A DNA stretch of 64,000 nt from Xenorhabdus griffiniae (GTDB taxonomy: Bacteria > Pseudomonadota > Gammaproteobacteria > Enterobacterales > Enterobacteriaceae): positions 1 through 64,000 of the forward strand of contig NZ_JADEUF010000001.1 in assembly GCF_015163655.1 (NCBI RefSeq). The letters are read 5' to 3'. A model generated the notes under the pieces. The model worked only from the letters and a program-made list of their open reading frames with translations, was not told the DNA's origin and made no database searches. This document shows positions 1 to 10,393 of this stretch, piece by piece (position 1 is the first letter of the stretch; each line of letters begins with the position of its first letter). Made by a program: the position numbers and the translations under genes.

Positions 1-201
1 TTTATATAAATATTCTAATAATATTAATATGCGTTTTTAATGTTTACTTGAAACTATAAAACAATATTTATAAACAATAGCTATATCCAATAGATCTGAA
101 GTTACGACTAACAGCTTGTAAATGAAGTTATAAGTTATGCAGATGCAAGAGTCTGTATTACCAACTTTTATTTATTTTTCAAACACTTGTTAAGGACAGA
201 T

Positions 202-1545
202 ATGATAACGCTGCAATTTACCATAATAATCATATGCTTATTGATAGGTACGCGTTATGCGGGAATGGGATTGGGACTGATCAGTGGTATTGGGCTTTTT
301 ATACTGACATTTGTCTTTGGCTTGGAACCAGGTAACCCCCCTGTTGATGTAATGCTGACTATTCTTGCTGTAATCGGTTGTGCTTCCGTTTTACAAACAG
401 CAGGCGGGCTAAATGTTATGATGCAATTTGCAGAACGCTTACTGCGCCGTCATCCACAACACATCACCATTTTGGCACCACTGACCACTTGGATGCTCAC
501 TTTTCTTTGCGGTACTGGTCATGTGGTTTATACCATGTTTCCAATCATTGGCGATATTGCATTGAAAAAAGGTATTCGCCCTGAACGGCCAATGGCTGTT
601 GCTTCTGTCGCTTCCCAAATGGCAATTACCGCTTCTCCTGTATCTGTCGCCGTTGTTTCTTTAGTGTCAATTATTGCTGCCAGCCATGGTATTGGGCAGG
701 CGTACGGGATCTTGGACATTTTGGCTGTTTCAATACCAGCATCACTCACTGGAGTAATACTTGCTGCATTATGGAGCTTACGTCGAGGAAAAGATCTTGA
801 TCAGGACGAAGAATTCCAGGCGAAAATCAAAGATCCAAAGCAACGTGAGTTTATTTATGGTGGTTCTGACACACTATTAGATCAAGTCTTTCCTAAGCAA
901 GCTTATTGGGCAACCTGGATTTTCTTTTCCGCAATTGCTGTCGTAGTCTTATTTGGTGCATTCACCGACTTACGCCCTGCTTTTGAAGTAAAAGGTACAC
1001 TAAAACCCCTTTCTATGAATCTGGTGATCCAGATGATGATGTTAATTGCAGGCTCCATTATATTGATGGCCTGTAAAGTCAAAACCAGTGAAATCGCCAA
1101 CAGTGCCGTGTTCAAAGCAGGTATGGTTGCGATTTTTTCTGTCTTTGGTGTGGCATGGATGAGTGACACCTTCTTCCACTCACATTTAGGTGAATTAAAA
1201 CTCGTCCTGGAAGATGTGGTTCAGGCACAACCGTGGACTTATGCCCTTGTACTGTTTTTGGTATCAAAATTGGTTAACAGCCAAGCCGCCGCCTTAACAG
1301 CTATTGCGCCAATGGGATTACAACTTGGCGTTGATCCTAAGCTTCTTATCGCTTTCTTCCCTGCTGCCTATGGCTATTTTGTTTTACCTACTTATCCAAG
1401 CGATTTGGCTTGCATTGGTTTTGACCGTTCAGGTACAACAAAAATCGGGAAATTCATTATTAACCACAGTTTTCTGTTACCAGGATTGATTGGCGTCAGT
1501 AGCGCCTGTACAGTAGGGTATATTTTAGCCAGTGCGTTTATGTAG
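202..1545 (+). CDS. dcuB: Anaerobic C4-dicarboxylate transporter DcuB
   Basis: Inner-membrane antiporter that exchanges fumarate, malate or aspartate for succinate during anaerobic growth. The 447-residue product matches the E. coli DcuB length (446) and keeps its family signatures: the PPVDVML segment, the LCGTGHVVYT motif, the IRPERPMA loop and the C-terminal YPSDLA...FDRSGTT and INHSFLLPGLIGVS blocks. It is hydrophobic throughout with many membrane segments. An in-frame TTG lies 15 bases upstream, but the ATG at 202 is preceded by AAGGACAG at good spacing and fits the family N-terminus. DcuB in E. coli is controlled by FNR and DcuSR; I see no clear FNR palindrome in the 200 bases upstream. 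Confidence 0.93.
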   Translation: MITLQFTIIIICLLIGTRYAGMGLGLISGIGLFILTFVFGLEPGNPPVDVMLTILAVIGCASVLQTAGGLNVMMQFAERLLRRHPQHITILAPLTTWMLTFLCGTGHVVYTMFPIIGDIALKKGIRPERPMAVASVASQMAITASPVSVAVVSLVSIIAASHGIGQAYGILDILAVSIPASLTGVILAALWSLRRGKDLDQDEEFQAKIKDPKQREFIYGGSDTLLDQVFPKQAYWATWIFFSAIAVVVLFGAFTDLRPAFEVKGTLKPLSMNLVIQMMMLIAGSIILMACKVKTSEIANSAVFKAGMVAIFSVFGVAWMSDTFFHSHLGELKLVLEDVVQAQPWTYALVLFLVSKLVNSQAAALTAIAPMGLQLGVDPKLLIAFFPAAYGYFVLPTYPSDLACIGFDRSGTTKIGKFIINHSFLLPGLIGVSSACTVGYILASAFM

Positions 1546-1603
1546 CTTACTCCCCCTTATCTGACTTATCACTGAAAAATCAGTTGTCTGATTTAGAATG
1601 TAA

Positions 1604-1629
1604 AAAGGCCAGCATGTGCGCTGGCCTTA
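1604..1629 (-). terminator. Terminator of the rpsP-rplS operon
   Basis: Perfect GGCCAGC/GCTGGCC stem (1607-1613 with 1620-1626), extended by A-T pairs, 6-nt loop. On the minus strand it is followed by a run of five T, directly downstream of the rplS stop codon; it also lies between convergent dcuB and rplS and may act on both. Confidence 0.85.
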
Positions 1630-1655
1630 AAACTTTCGGATGTAGCGAAAGCGTA

Positions 1656-2024
<369 letters not shown>

Positions 2025-2074
2025 CTAGGTAAACTGATATATCAAAGACATCCCTTCAACGGGATATGTCTGGA

Positions 2075-2827
2075 TTAATTCGTTGCCTGATCTCGATATT
2101 CCCGTTGGAACTCAGATAGCAACATCCTTTGCTCGTCAGTCAGAGCTAGGTTTTCTAGAAGTTCGGGCCTTCTTAACCAGGTTCGGCCAAGCGACTGTTT
2201 CATTCGCCAGCGATTAATTTCTGCATGGTTTCCCGACAGCAAAACTGAGGGAACTTCCATACTATCTAACACTTCAGGGCGAGTATAATGTGGGCAATCC
2301 AACAATCCATCAGCGAATGAGTCTTCTTCTGCCGATGCTTGACGCCCCAATACTCCCGGAATAAACCGTGATATCGAGTCAATCATCGTCATTGCAGGAA
2401 GCTCTCCCCCGCTAAGAACGTAATCACCGATAGACCATTCTTCGTCAATTTCGGTTTGGATGATACGCTCATCAATACCTTCATAACGCCCGCAAACCAG
2501 AATTAATTTCTCATTTGCTGCCAGTTCACAAACTCCCTGTTGATCGAGTTTGCGTCCCTGAGGTGAAAGATAAATCACCTTTGCACCATCACCTGCCGAA
2601 GCTTTAGCTGCATGAATGGCTTCCCGTAATGGTTGCACCATCATCAGCATGCCTGGACCACCGCCATAAGGGCGATCATCAACAGTACGATGCCGGTCGT
2701 AGGTAAAATCCCTGGGATTCCAGCATTCGATACTCAACAGGCCATTTTTTACTGCCCGACCAGTTACCCCGTAATCGGTTATTGCGCGGAACATTTCAGG
2801 AAACAGGCTAATAACCCCAATCCACAT
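2075..2827 (-). CDS. trmD: tRNA (guanine-N1)-methyltransferase TrmD
   Basis: SAM-dependent SPOUT-class enzyme that makes m1G37 next to the anticodon of tRNAs reading CUN, CCN and CGG codons, preventing +1 frameshifting. The 250-residue product begins [13 protein letters not shown] as in E. coli; a GTG 12 bases upstream is in frame but would add four non-conserved residues. Visible family blocks are [13 protein letters not shown], the knot region [23 protein letters not shown] and [15 protein letters not shown]. It lies between rimM and rplS in the standard operon order. Confidence 0.97.
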   Translation of the reverse strand: MWIGVISLFPEMFRAITDYGVTGRAVKNGLLSIECWNPRDFTYDRHRTVDDRPYGGGPGMLMMVQPLREAIHAAKASAGDGAKVIYLSPQGRKLDQQGVCELAANEKLILVCGRYEGIDERIIQTEIDEEWSIGDYVLSGGELPAMTMIDSISRFIPGVLGRQASAEEDSFADGLLDCPHYTRPEVLDSMEVPSVLLSGNHAEINRWRMKQSLGRTWLRRPELLENLALTDEQRMLLSEFQREYRDQATN

Positions 2828-2864
2828 ACTGCGTCCCACTCATTTAAACCGTTTTTACCGGAGA

Positions 2865-3413
2865 TTAAAAACCAGGATCCCAATCTACCTCAATGGTTTT
2901 GGTAGCGAGATCGACTTTCTTGATAACCTGCCCATCAAGAAACGGAATCAACCGCTCCTTGATACCGAATGCATCTTTCAGGTTTGCTTTGATTACCATC
3001 ACATCATTAGAACCCGTTTCCATCATGTCATGAATGGTCCCAAGGTTATAACCGGCGGTATTTATTACTTGGCAACCAATAAGGTCTTTCCAGTAATAAT
3101 CACCCGCTTCCAGTTCTGGTAATTGGCTACAATCCACCACAACTTGACAGTTAGTGAGTAAATTCGCCGCATCCCGATCGTCAATACCTTTAATTTTGAC
3201 AATAATATCTTGGTTATGGTATTTCCATGCTTCCAGTTCAACATGTTGCCACTGGCCTAAGCGTTGAATAAACCACGGTTGATATTCAAAAATGTCTTCG
3301 GCGTGTTCGGTGGAAGAAAAAACTCTGAGCCAACCACGAATGCCATATGCAGATCCTAATTTTCCCAATACAATTGGCTCAACAGGGTGCTTCAGGCCAG
3401 ATTGTTTGCTCAT
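2865..3413 (-). CDS. rimM: Ribosome maturation factor RimM
   Basis: Assembly factor for the 30S subunit head that binds S19 and helps 16S rRNA processing. The 182-residue product equals the E. coli length when started at ATG 3413 (MSKQ...); an in-frame GTG nine bases upstream is less likely. The N-terminal beta-barrel carries [12 protein letters not shown], and the C-terminal PRC-barrel carries [16 protein letters not shown] and [14 protein letters not shown]. Operon partner of rpsP, trmD and rplS. Confidence 0.97.
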   Translation of the reverse strand: MSKQSGLKHPVEPIVLGKLGSAYGIRGWLRVFSSTEHAEDIFEYQPWFIQRLGQWQHVELEAWKYHNQDIIVKIKGIDDRDAANLLTNCQVVVDCSQLPELEAGDYYWKDLIGCQVINTAGYNLGTIHDMMETGSNDVMVIKANLKDAFGIKERLIPFLDGQVIKKVDLATKTIEVDWDPGF

Positions 3414-3431
3414 TGTTACCACCGCGACAGA

Positions 3432-3680
3432 TTAAGCTGCTTTCTTAGCGTCTTTGATCAGTGTAGCAACACGATCAGACACAGATGCACCCAGACCAAT
3501 CCAGTGTTCGATACGGTCCAGATCTAAACGCAGAGTTTCTGCTTTTCCTGAAGCGATTGGGTTGAAGAAACCAACACGCTCAATAAAACGACCATCACGC
3601 GCATTGCGGCTATCGGTCACGACTACTTGATAAAACGGACGCTTTTTTGCGCCGCCACGAGCTAAACGAATTGTTACCAT
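3432..3680 (-). CDS. rpsP: 30S ribosomal protein S16
   Basis: Small-subunit ribosomal protein needed for 30S assembly. The 82-residue product starts [18 protein letters not shown] and contains [19 protein letters not shown], nearly identical to E. coli S16. The ATG at 3680 is preceded by GAGGATGTT; the longer in-frame reading upstream is leader sequence that contains the promoter and a hairpin. First gene of rpsP-rimM-trmD-rplS. Confidence 0.98.
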   Translation of the reverse strand: MVTIRLARGGAKKRPFYQVVVTDSRNARDGRFIERVGFFNPIASGKAETLRLDLDRIEHWIGLGASVSDRVATLIKDAKKAA

Positions 3681-3706
3681 AACATCCTCATTAGTTAGCA
3701 AAACAA

Positions 3707-3734
3707 CCAGACGCCATCGAGGAATGGCGTCCGG
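3707..3734 (-). promoter_or_regulatory. Leader hairpin between ffh and rpsP
   Basis: GACGCCAT/ATGGCGTC perfect stem (3710-3717 with 3724-3731), extended on both sides past one mismatch, followed on the minus strand by TTGTTTTG. It lies downstream of the rpsP promoter and about 27 bases before the rpsP start, so it may act as an ffh terminator, an rpsP attenuator, or both. Confidence 0.6.
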
Positions 3735-3756
3735 CTGTCCATTTAAAAGCCCGAAA

Positions 3757-3784
3757 ATTTTACTCACTTTGGCGCAAAAAGCAA
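3757..3784 (-). promoter_or_regulatory. Promoter of the rpsP operon
   Basis: On the minus strand TTGCTT (3779-3784) and TAAAAT (3757-3762) are separated by 16 bases and followed by a GGGC start region typical of ribosomal-protein promoters. The layout resembles the E. coli rpsP promoter, which also lies between ffh and rpsP. Confidence 0.75.
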
Positions 3785-3817
3785 TCCAAAGAACATTTTC
3801 TTTCGCAACTTTATTGA

Positions 3818-5179
3818 TTATCGCCCCATAAATCCTGGTGGCAGCATACCTTTCATGCCTCGCATCATTTTTGCCAACCCACCTTTCTTCATCTTTTTCA
3901 TCATACGCTGCATTTCATCAAACTGTTTCAATAAACGGTTGACATCCTGCACTTGTGTGCCCGATCCCATCGCAATACGACGCTTACGGGAACCTTTGAT
4001 GATTTCTGGTTTTTCACGCTCTTTACGCGTCATGGAATTAATGATAGCTTCCATTTTGACCAGAATTTTGTCATCCATTTGAGATTTGACCGCATCAGGG
4101 ATCTGCGACATTCCCGGCATTTTGCTCAACATGCTAGCCATTCCGCCCATATTACGCATTTGTTTAAGCTGTTCTAGAAAATCGCTTAAATCAAAACCGT
4201 CACCTTTTTTCAGTTTGGACGCCAATTTTTCCGCTTGGGTACGGTCAACTTTGCTTTCAAGTTCTTCAATCAGTGAAAGCACATCTCCCATGCCTAAAAT
4301 ACGAGATGCAATGCGATCAGGATGGAAAGGTTCTAATGCATCCGTTTTTTCACCAACGCCAAGAAATTTGATGGGCTTACCCGTAATATGGCGGATGGAA
4401 AGCGCAGCACCACCACGTGCATCACCATCGACTTTTGTCAGAACAATCCCAGTTAAGGGCAATGCTTCATTGAATGCTTTTGCTGTATTTGCCGCATCTT
4501 GACCTGTCATTGCATCAACAACAAACAGGGTTTCAACAGGATTGATAGCTGCATGAACCGCTTTGATTTCATCCATCATAGCTTCATCAACATGCAGACG
4601 ACCTGCTGTATCGACTAACAGTACATCATAGAATTTCAACTTAGCATGTTGGATCGCTTTATTGACAATATCAACAGGCTTTTCCTGTGGATCAGAAGGG
4701 AAAAAGTCAACGCCAACTGTTTCAGACAAAGTTTCAAGCTGTTTGATCGCCGCGGGTCGGTATACGTCAGCAGAAACAACCAAAACTTTTTTCTTGTTTT
4801 TCTCTTTCAGCAACTTACCTAGTTTAGCCACGCTGGTCGTTTTACCTGCACCTTGCAAACCAGCCATAAGAACCACCGCGGGAGGTTGTGTGGAGAGGTT
4901 CAGTTCACTGTTGACTTCTCCCATCGCCTTAACCAATTCATTTTGAACGATTTTGACGAATTCCTGACCTGGTGTCAGACTTTTGTTAACCTCATGCCCC
5001 ACAGCGCTTTCTTTGACTCGTGCAATAAAATCACGCACAACAGGTAATGCAACATCCGCTTCGAGCAAAGCCATACGAACTTCGCGCAGCGTATCTTTAA
5101 TATTATCTTCAGTCAGTCGTCCACGACCGCTGATATTGCGCAATGTGCGCGATAGTCTGTCAGTTAAATTATCAAACAT
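3818..5179 (-). CDS. ffh: Signal recognition particle protein Ffh
   Basis: SRP54-family GTPase that binds 4.5S RNA and signal sequences of nascent inner-membrane proteins and docks with FtsY. The 453 residues equal the E. coli length. N domain first, then the G domain with the P-loop [14 protein letters not shown] (about residue 105), [15 protein letters not shown] and GVGEK, then a methionine-rich M domain from about residue 300 ([28 protein letters not shown]). It lies just upstream of rpsP and is divergent from ypjD, as in E. coli. Confidence 0.98.
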   Translation of the reverse strand: MFDNLTDRLSRTLRNISGRGRLTEDNIKDTLREVRMALLEADVALPVVRDFIARVKESAVGHEVNKSLTPGQEFVKIVQNELVKAMGEVNSELNLSTQPPAVVLMAGLQGAGKTTSVAKLGKLLKEKNKKKVLVVSADVYRPAAIKQLETLSETVGVDFFPSDPQEKPVDIVNKAIQHAKLKFYDVLLVDTAGRLHVDEAMMDEIKAVHAAINPVETLFVVDAMTGQDAANTAKAFNEALPLTGIVLTKVDGDARGGAALSIRHITGKPIKFLGVGEKTDALEPFHPDRIASRILGMGDVLSLIEELESKVDRTQAEKLASKLKKGDGFDLSDFLEQLKQMRNMGGMASMLSKMPGMSQIPDAVKSQMDDKILVKMEAIINSMTRKEREKPEIIKGSRKRRIAMGSGTQVQDVNRLLKQFDEMQRMMKKMKKGGLAKMMRGMKGMLPPGFMGR

Positions 5180-5374
5180 TGTCTCAGCTCAGATATCTAC
5201 AAATGGGTCTACCTGTAAGGCAAATTTCGCAAATTATAGCACGATGATTATGTGATCTCTGCAAAGAGATTCCCAAGTATGATTAACAACGGTTGGAGGC
5301 TACTCCTGCTAGCGGTATACTTAAATTTCAGGTTCAATCCATACCCGGATTCCATTGCGAAAACGATACACGTT

Positions 5375-6166
5375 ATGCTGATATTTTCAATTATTGCTCT
5401 ACTTGCCTATCTCATTAGCCTGACGCTCATCGTGCCAGGTTTATTGCGCCAACAAAACAGTTATCAAAAACTGGCACTTTCTTTTGCCATTGTTGCGTTA
5501 ATCGCTCACGCGATTGCATTAAAATATCAAGTGTTTCATGTTAGCAGCGGGCAAAATCTCACTTTATTGAATTTAGGCTCAATTGTTAGCTTACTTATGT
5601 GCATCATCATGACAGTCGTCGCTTTCCGTGGACGTGCATGGTTTTTACTGCCGATTGTTTACAGTTTCTCCATGATCAATTTGATACTGGCGAGCATGAT
5701 GCCGGGAGAATTTATTACTCATCTTGAAGGCAGTATCGAGTTATTTATTCACATTGGGCTGGCATTACTTGGCTATGCTACGTTACTCATTGCAGCGCTT
5801 TATGCATTGCAACTTGGTTGGTTGGATCATCAGCTTAAAAAGAAAAAACTCACATTTTCCGCTGGTATTCCCCCATTGATGACAATTGAGCGAAAAATGT
5901 TTCACATTACTCAAGTTGGTGTAATTTTACTAACATTGACGCTCTGCACTGGCATCATGTACATGGATGATATTTTCAGTAAAGAAAATATCCATAAATC
6001 TGTTTTATCTATCATTGCATGGTTTACTTACGTTATTTTACTTTGGGGGCATTATCATGAAGGATGGCGTGGCAAGCGTGTTATTTGGTTCAATTTGATT
6101 GGCGCATTTATTCTCACGCTGGCCTTTTTCGGTAGCAGGCTATTACAGGAAATGATGGTTTATTAA
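5375..6166 (+). CDS. ypjD: YpjD, inner-membrane cytochrome c assembly-like protein
   Basis: Multi-pass inner-membrane protein of the CcmC/HemX-like cytochrome c assembly family; function not established. Started at ATG 5375 it has 263 residues, equal to E. coli YpjD, and shares GQNLTLLNLGS, MMPGEFITHLEG, MTIERKMFHITQVGV, LCTGI and WGHYHEGWRGKRVIWFN, with conserved histidines that could bind heme. The open frame extends upstream to 5252 but that part lacks family similarity. Divergent from ffh and followed after about 50 bases by yfjD, as in E. coli. Confidence 0.9.
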   Translation: MLIFSIIALLAYLISLTLIVPGLLRQQNSYQKLALSFAIVALIAHAIALKYQVFHVSSGQNLTLLNLGSIVSLLMCIIMTVVAFRGRAWFLLPIVYSFSMINLILASMMPGEFITHLEGSIELFIHIGLALLGYATLLIAALYALQLGWLDHQLKKKKLTFSAGIPPLMTIERKMFHITQVGVILLTLTLCTGIMYMDDIFSKENIHKSVLSIIAWFTYVILLWGHYHEGWRGKRVIWFNLIGAFILTLAFFGSRLLQEMMVY

Positions 6167-6217
6167 TAAGTTATTTATCATCGCCAATTTGTATAATTAT
6201 TAGGAAGGAATTCTGTT

Positions 6218-7480
6218 TTGGAGAGTATCTCAACAAGTACACTGATTATTATTCTTGTTGTTATGGTTATTGTTTCGGCTTATTTCTCTGCCTCTGAAAC
6301 TAGCATGATGACAATCAACCGATATCGCTTACGCCATTTGGCTAAACAAGGGAACAATCCCGCCCGCAGGGTGGAATCTCTGCTACGTCATCCAGACAGA
6401 CTCATTAGCCTGATACTTATCGGTAATAATCTTGTCAATATTTTGGCGTCTTCTCTTGCTACTATCGTTGGTATGCGACTCTATGGTGATGCCGGTGTTG
6501 CTATTGCAACAGGTGTACTCACATTCATTATTCTTATTTTTTCTGAAGTGATGCCAAAGACCATTGCAGCACTTTACCCTGAAAGGATTGCATTCCCAAG
6601 TAGCTTCCTGTTACGCCCCCTAGAAAAAATTATGCTGCCTCTTGTCTGGTCATTTAATAAGATCAGTTTGCTGTTTATGCGCTGTTTGGGTATCAAAACC
6701 TCTAATATCCGCAGTGATGCTGTCAGTAAAGACGAGCTACGCACAATTGTAAATGAATCAAACGGCAATCTATCACGCCGCAATCAAGACATGCTGCTCT
6801 CAATATTAGATCTTGAGAAAGTTACCGTTGGTGACATTATGATTCCACGCAATGAAATTGTCGGCATTGATATTAACAATGATTGGAAGTGCGTTATCAG
6901 GCAACTGACACACTCCCCACATGGACGTATTGTGTTATATCGAGACTCCCTTGATGATGCCATCGGTATGCTCCGAGTGCGTGAAGCCTACCGACTGATG
7001 ATGGAGAAAAAAGAATTTACAAAAAGAAATTTACTCAAAGCCGCAGATAAAATCTATTTCATCCCAGTTAGCACACCATTAAATATCCAACTTGTTAATT
7101 TCCAACGTAACAAACAAAAAGCTGGCCTAATCGTTGATGAATATGGCGATATTCAAGGACTAGTGACTGTCGAGGATATTTTGGAGGAAATTGTCGGCGA
7201 TTTTACCACTTCTATGTCGCCAACTCTGGCAGAAGAAGTTCTTCCGCAAAGTGATGGTTCCGTTCTGGTTGATGGCACAGCCAATATCCGTGAATTAAAT
7301 AAAGCTTTCAGTTGGGCGCTTCCCGAAGATGGCCCAAGGACAATGAATGGAATGATTCTGGAAGAACTAGGTGAAATTCCTGAATTAAACGCTAACGTGC
7401 AGATTAATAAATATAATTTTGAGGTTCTTGCGGTGCAAGATAATGTTATCAAGCAAGTTCGTGTAACACCGATAAACTAA
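6218..7480 (+). CDS. yfjD: HlyC/CorC family transporter YfjD
   Basis: Inner-membrane protein of the CNNM/CorC group, associated with magnesium or cobalt efflux. Domains in order: DUF21 membrane domain (about residues 5-190, with YFSASETSMM and the IGNNLVNILAS segment), a tandem CBS pair (about 200-335, with VDEYGDIQGLVTVEDILEEIVGDF) and a C-terminal CorC_HlyC transporter-associated domain. The start is TTG at 6218, preceded by AGGAAGGAATT; the first residues MESIST match E. coli MEHIST, which supports this rare start. 420 residues compared with about 428 in E. coli. Probably co-transcribed with ypjD. Confidence 0.9.
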   Translation: MESISTSTLIIILVVMVIVSAYFSASETSMMTINRYRLRHLAKQGNNPARRVESLLRHPDRLISLILIGNNLVNILASSLATIVGMRLYGDAGVAIATGVLTFIILIFSEVMPKTIAALYPERIAFPSSFLLRPLEKIMLPLVWSFNKISLLFMRCLGIKTSNIRSDAVSKDELRTIVNESNGNLSRRNQDMLLSILDLEKVTVGDIMIPRNEIVGIDINNDWKCVIRQLTHSPHGRIVLYRDSLDDAIGMLRVREAYRLMMEKKEFTKRNLLKAADKIYFIPVSTPLNIQLVNFQRNKQKAGLIVDEYGDIQGLVTVEDILEEIVGDFTTSMSPTLAEEVLPQSDGSVLVDGTANIRELNKAFSWALPEDGPRTMNGMILEELGEIPELNANVQINKYNFEVLAVQDNVIKQVRVTPIN

Positions 7481-7529
7481 AATACAAAATAAAGTATAAA
7501 TTTAATTCAGTGAATCATCAGTTAACCGC

Positions 7530-7614
7530 TTCAAGTTGCAAATCAATGTGATTGTTTATATCTCCCCGCTACGCGGGGAGATATCACACGCATTTTGAAA
7601 TTAGATTGGTATAT
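7530..7614. repeat. Dispersed palindromic repeat, copy 1
   Basis: About 85 bases bounded by TTCAAGTTGC and an inverse GCATTTTGAA, with an internal perfect hairpin CTCCCCGC/GCGGGGAG and a conserved tail TTAGATTGGTATAT. A second copy lies at 35044-35135. MITE-like, non-coding; it does not match the ERIC consensus I know. Confidence 0.7.
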
Positions 7615-7690
7615 GTAACTAAAGAAAAATAATTAATAAAATTAATGATTTTAAAAATATAGAGAGAAAAGAACACGAATATAGGTATAA

Positions 7691-7713
7691 GGGCTAGCGG
7701 AATAAGCTAGCCC
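7691..7713 (-). terminator. Hairpin downstream of luxS
   Basis: Perfect 8-bp stem GGGCTAGC/GCTAGCCC with a 7-nt loop, about 90 bases past the luxS stop. The minus-strand tail is only moderately U-rich, so termination efficiency is uncertain. Confidence 0.5.
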
Positions 7714-7800
7714 CTCAATAACATAAAGCCGATCTGATTACTTAACCACAAGCTCCATCACTAAATGTAATAGTCGTTATCATATACAATATCTAACAAA

Positions 7801-8316
7801 CTAAACTTGAAGCTCCACCAGTTTTTCTTCAGGCAGTGCCAATTCATCGTTATAATTGACACGAACACCAGAATCAAGGATACGCTGAGCAATATCTTGA
7901 GCTTCTTTCAATGAGTGCATTTCATATGTACCGCACTGATAAATGTTTAATTCCGGAATCTGACTCTGATCTTGAACTTTTAGCACATCTTCCATTGCCG
8001 CTTTCCAAGCCTCAGCCACTCTCAATTCTTCCGGAGCACCAATTAAGCTCATATAAAAACCAGTACGACATCCCATTGGGGAAATATCAACGATTTCAAC
8101 ACCATCACCATTCAAATGATTGCGCATAAAACCCGCAAACAAATGCTCAAGTGTGTGAATACCCCGTTCTGGCAACACTGCTTTATTAGGAACACAAAAA
8201 CGTAAATCAAATACTGTGATAGTATCGCCGTGAGGCGTTTTCATTGTCTTGGCAATTCTAACAGCAGGTGCAGCCATACGAGTATGGTCAACTGTAAAAC
8301 TATCCAATAAAGGCAT
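7801..8316 (-). CDS. luxS: S-ribosylhomocysteine lyase LuxS
   Basis: Cytoplasmic metalloenzyme of the activated methyl cycle. It cleaves S-ribosylhomocysteine to homocysteine and DPD, the precursor of autoinducer-2. The 171 residues equal the E. coli length. The metal site is complete: the HTLEH motif (His54 and His58) and the cysteine of [10 protein letters not shown] near residue 126; MGCRTGFY supplies the active-site cysteine. It is divergent from the MicA sRNA and gshA lies on its other side, the standard enteric arrangement. Confidence 0.98.
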   Translation of the reverse strand: MPLLDSFTVDHTRMAAPAVRIAKTMKTPHGDTITVFDLRFCVPNKAVLPERGIHTLEHLFAGFMRNHLNGDGVEIVDISPMGCRTGFYMSLIGAPEELRVAEAWKAAMEDVLKVQDQSQIPELNIYQCGTYEMHSLKEAQDIAQRILDSGVRVNYNDELALPEEKLVELQV

Positions 8317-8367
8317 AATACTACCTCCTAAGGTATCAGATTTTTTACGAAGATTTTTCCAGATAAG

Positions 8368-8397
8368 TGAAACCTTTTCATTTGCGGCTGGTCATAA
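8368..8397 (+). promoter_or_regulatory. Candidate sigma-E promoter of micA
   Basis: GAAACCTT (8369-8376) and TCATA (8392-8396) lie about 15 bases apart and end about six bases before the predicted MicA 5' end. This fits the loose sigma-E consensus GGAACTT / TCnnA; MicA is a sigma-E target in E. coli. Confidence 0.5.
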
Positions 8398-8402
8398 GAT
8401 AT

Positions 8403-8474
8403 GAAGACGCGCAAAATTGTTATCATCCCTATTCTCTAAGATATTTTATTTGGCCACCAGTGGTGGCCATTTTC
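8403..8474 (+). ncRNA. micA: MicA (SraD) antisense small RNA
   Basis: Hfq-dependent sRNA that pairs with the ribosome-binding regions of outer-membrane protein mRNAs such as ompA when envelope stress is sensed. Too short for an ORF and sits in its conserved place between luxS and gshA, divergent from luxS. The 5' end GAAGACGCGC and TTGTTATCATCCCT match the E. coli MicA seed region; the 3' end is a TGGCCACC/GGTGGCCA hairpin with a 3-nt loop and a T-rich tail on the plus strand. The middle part is diverged from E. coli. Confidence 0.9.
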
Positions 8475-8478
8475 TTTT

Positions 8479-10038
8479 TTAACGCTCAGCATGAAGCTTT
8501 AAATACTCTTCAAAGCTCATATTATCTTGCTGTTCAAGATCATACTGACGTGATACAGAAACGTCACGTTCAACAGAAAAATTTTCATCACTCAAAATTG
8601 AATAATGTTTTTCAATCAATTCGTTATGATACTGACCTGCCAGTTCCAATCCAAAACCCACTATCCCCTGAGATTTCATTTTGTCCAGGACACGTGCAGA
8701 GAACGTTAGTGATGGATCTTCAAACATATTAACTAATTCTTTACAGACTGATTGATATTGCGTCCCTGAACAGGCATCCAGGACTTCGGCAACCCGCTCT
8801 AAATCCCTGAATAATTTTTGTCCCACAATCTTAAGCGGTTGTTGCTCAATCCCACAACCAAGACCAATAGACAACCCTGGTTTACGCCCTTCTAAGATAA
8901 CTTTATTCCAGTTTCCACGGCAACAGGCAAGTTCCTCATTTCCCATTTCAGGGGCATCAGCCAAAGCACACCATATCAAAAATAAGTCAAGAAAACGAAT
9001 TTGCGTCTCATCAACCCCAACGGAGGAAAAAGGATTGATATCTAAAGAACGCACTTCAATATATTCTATACCACCCCTTAACAAAGCATCTGCAGGTGAT
9101 TCGCCCTCTTTCGTGACGCGTTTGGGACGAATTGGTGCGTACAACTCATTTTCAATTTGAAGGACATTAGTATTGAGCTGTAAGTATTTATCTCCTTTTT
9201 TGATACCGATTGCCGCAAATTCTTCAGATGGCTTATGAATGGCTTTCTTAAGTCCCTCTACATAGGTATGAAGATGATTAAAAGTAATATTCAGATCACT
9301 TTGCGATTTATTGGTATACCCCAGGTCACTCATCCTCAACGAAGTTGCATAGGGCAGGTAACAAGTCCCTCTCTCGGTTTTCTCGAAAGATAATGCGGTA
9401 TTTCGTCCACGTAAGAATGAAGAACAAATTGCCGGTGATGCACCAAATAAATAAGGGATCACCCAGCCAAAGCGGTAATAATTGCGGATCAAACGAAGGT
9501 AACCATCTGAAATCTGCTCTTTTCCTGTTTCAGCGTCTTTAATACCTAACCATGCCTGCCAAAAACTCATCGGCAGAGAAAAATTATAATGCACACCAGA
9601 AATTGTTTGCATGAGTGCGCTATAACGATTCTTTAACCCTTCACGGTACAAGGTTTTAAAACGGCCCAAGTTTGACGTACCATATTGAGCCAAAGTGATA
9701 TTTTCTTCTTTGTCGATAAAACATGGCATACTTAAAGGCCACATTTTCTCATTGTGCAGATTCCGGGCAGTATAGATATGCAAATCTTTAAGGAAAGCAA
9801 TGGTTCTATCTATATTGCTATCAACAGGGGTAATAAACTCTAGTAGAGATTCAGCAAAATCAGTTGTAATCCATTTATGCGTTAAAGAAGCACCAAGTGA
9901 TTTTGGATGCCCCGTCTTAGCTAAATGACCGTCTGGAGTAACACGCAATGTTTCACGTTCAATGCCACGACAAATACCGTTTAATATGGTTGGGTTTGCC
10001 TCTAACCATGACAATGCTTTTGATACGTCCGGGATCAA
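8479..10038 (-). CDS. gshA: Glutamate-cysteine ligase GshA
   Basis: ATP-dependent ligase joining L-glutamate and L-cysteine, the first step of glutathione synthesis; feedback-inhibited by glutathione in E. coli. The 519 residues match the proteobacterial type-1 family length (518). Conserved blocks include [13 protein letters not shown] near the N-terminus, [32 protein letters not shown] and [13 protein letters not shown]. The second enzyme, gshB, is also in this window at 58.1 kb. Its 3' end abuts the MicA terminator on the other strand. Confidence 0.97.
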   Translation of the reverse strand: MIPDVSKALSWLEANPTILNGICRGIERETLRVTPDGHLAKTGHPKSLGASLTHKWITTDFAESLLEFITPVDSNIDRTIAFLKDLHIYTARNLHNEKMWPLSMPCFIDKEENITLAQYGTSNLGRFKTLYREGLKNRYSALMQTISGVHYNFSLPMSFWQAWLGIKDAETGKEQISDGYLRLIRNYYRFGWVIPYLFGASPAICSSFLRGRNTALSFEKTERGTCYLPYATSLRMSDLGYTNKSQSDLNITFNHLHTYVEGLKKAIHKPSEEFAAIGIKKGDKYLQLNTNVLQIENELYAPIRPKRVTKEGESPADALLRGGIEYIEVRSLDINPFSSVGVDETQIRFLDLFLIWCALADAPEMGNEELACCRGNWNKVILEGRKPGLSIGLGCGIEQQPLKIVGQKLFRDLERVAEVLDACSGTQYQSVCKELVNMFEDPSLTFSARVLDKMKSQGIVGFGLELAGQYHNELIEKHYSILSDENFSVERDVSVSRQYDLEQQDNMSFEEYLKLHAER

Positions 10039-10189
10039 TTTGTCCTCCCGTGGAGTTTAAAAGATTATTACTAAAAGTTTACTTTATATGAAACAACTCA
10101 AGTTGTCGCTGCTTACATAGAGGTAGCAATGCACTTCCGCCCAAATTATAAACAGAATTAATAAAACAAATGTTATATTTAAACGGAAA

Positions 10190-10225
10190 TAAAGAAAAAC
10201 CCCTGCCTTGATAAGGCAGGGGTTT
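10190..10225 (-). terminator. Terminator of the tRNA-Ser/tRNA-Arg operon
   Basis: Perfect 13-bp stem AAACCCCTGCCTT/AAGGCAGGGGTTT with a 3-nt loop and a T-rich minus-strand tail, six bases past the last tRNA-Arg. Confidence 0.93.
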
Positions 10226-10230
10226 CAAGC

Positions 10231-10307
10231 TGGTGCATCCAGGAGGATTCGAACCTCCGACCGCTCGGTTCGTAGCCGAGTACTCTATCCAGCTGAGCTA
10301 TGGATGC
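10231..10307 (-). tRNA. tRNA-Arg (ACG), copy 4 of the operon
   Basis: 77 nt including encoded CCA. Acceptor stem GCATCCA/TGGATGC, D-arm AGCTCAGCTGGATAGAG, anticodon loop CTACGAA (ACG, read as ICG) and T-arm GGTTCGAATCC are all present. Identical in sequence to the three upstream copies. Confidence 0.98.
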
Positions 10308-10393
10308 ATTGTCAGTTTTCTATTTCTTTTCAGGCACTATTGATTGCCTGAATTGATACAATCTTGATCTCCCAAAATCGGGACATCTAAAAA

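Noticed and set aside
5252-5374. N-terminal extension of ypjD
   Set aside because: The added 41 residues do not resemble the family; the internal ATG at 5375 gives the exact E. coli length.
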